This document shows, one piece after another, positions 6,578 through 6,656 of a DNA stretch of 6,656 nucleotides. The notes beneath the pieces were generated by a model that had not been told where the DNA came from, did not search any database, and saw nothing but the letters and a program-made list of their open reading frames with translations. Source of the DNA: an uncultured Ruminococcus sp. (lineage in GTDB: Bacteria; Bacillota; Clostridia; Oscillospirales; Ruminococcaceae); the NCBI GenBank assembly GCA_946612185.1, contig CAMOEP010000133.1:1-6656 (forward strand). Reading direction: 5' to 3'. The position numbers and the translations under genes are program-made. How positions within the stretch are numbered: position 1 is the first letter of the stretch; every line of letters begins with the position of its first letter.

Positions 6578-6582
6578 TGAGT

Positions 6583-6656
6583 CCCCACAGTTGTGGGGCC
6601 TTCAGCTTGTCAAAAAACCTGTTTTGGGACGCCGGGTGATTCCCCACAGTGTGGGG
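6583..6656. repeat. Two near-identical CCCCAC/GTGGGG hairpins at the window edge
   Basis: CCCCAC pairs with GTGGGG around AGTT at 6583-6598 and around AGT at 6642-6656; the copies differ by one T. Both are preceded by TGA, one variable base and T. They start 59 bp apart, and the second ends on the last base of the window. A weaker hairpin, CAAAA/TTTTG, lies between them (6611-6626). The size, spacing and fold could fit a terminal degenerate repeat plus one repeat of a type I-E-like CRISPR array, or a structured leader behind the promoter at 6537-6577. Two copies are not enough to call an array. Confidence 0.5.

Overview
The window looks like chromosomal DNA from a fibre-degrading, cellulosome-forming Firmicute, most likely a Ruminococcus (R. 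flavefaciens/R. albus type). This rests on two secreted plant cell-wall enzymes that each carry a two-repeat type I dockerin, on Gram-positive signal peptides, on strong Shine-Dalgarno sites and on sigma-A type promoters with perfect TATAAT boxes. The genus is an inference from domain style; no rRNA or other marker is present.

Layout. Positions 1-235 are the upstream region of the first gene, with a clustered set of TTCAAC/GTTGA inverted repeats and a promoter (169-198). Positions 236-2611 encode a secreted GH10 endo-xylanase with the order signal peptide, CBM22, GH10, second CBM22-like module, C-terminal dockerin. It is closed by a hairpin terminator (2626-2658). Positions 2749-3645 encode an Xre-type DNA-binding protein with an unassigned C-terminal half that resembles a second winged helix; it has its own promoter (2676-2704) and terminator (3655-3695). 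Positions 3883-6438 encode a secreted rhamnogalacturonan lyase of family PL11 with the order signal peptide, CBM13 (ricin-type), internal dockerin, Pro/Glu/Thr linker, PL11 catalytic region. Its promoter is at 3754-3782 and it has a leader of about 95 nt that can form a long hairpin just before the ribosome binding site. Positions 6439-6656 hold a probable terminator, an 11-bp-period direct repeat next to an extended -10 box, and two very similar CCCCAC/GTGGGG hairpins, the second of which touches the window end.

How it fits together. The xylanase cuts the xylan backbone and the PL11 enzyme cleaves the rhamnogalacturonan-I backbone of pectin. Both would be exported and docked on a cohesin scaffold, so that xylan and pectin in the same wall are attacked together. 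All three genes point the same way, but each appears to be its own transcription unit. The Xre protein between them is a plausible local regulator, but nothing in the sequence proves that link.

No gene-free stretch exceeds about 240 bases. I do not see a clearly new system. The most open questions are the paired hairpins at the right edge (structured leader or edge of a CRISPR-like array), the PL11 leader structure, and the regulator with two apparent DNA-binding domains.
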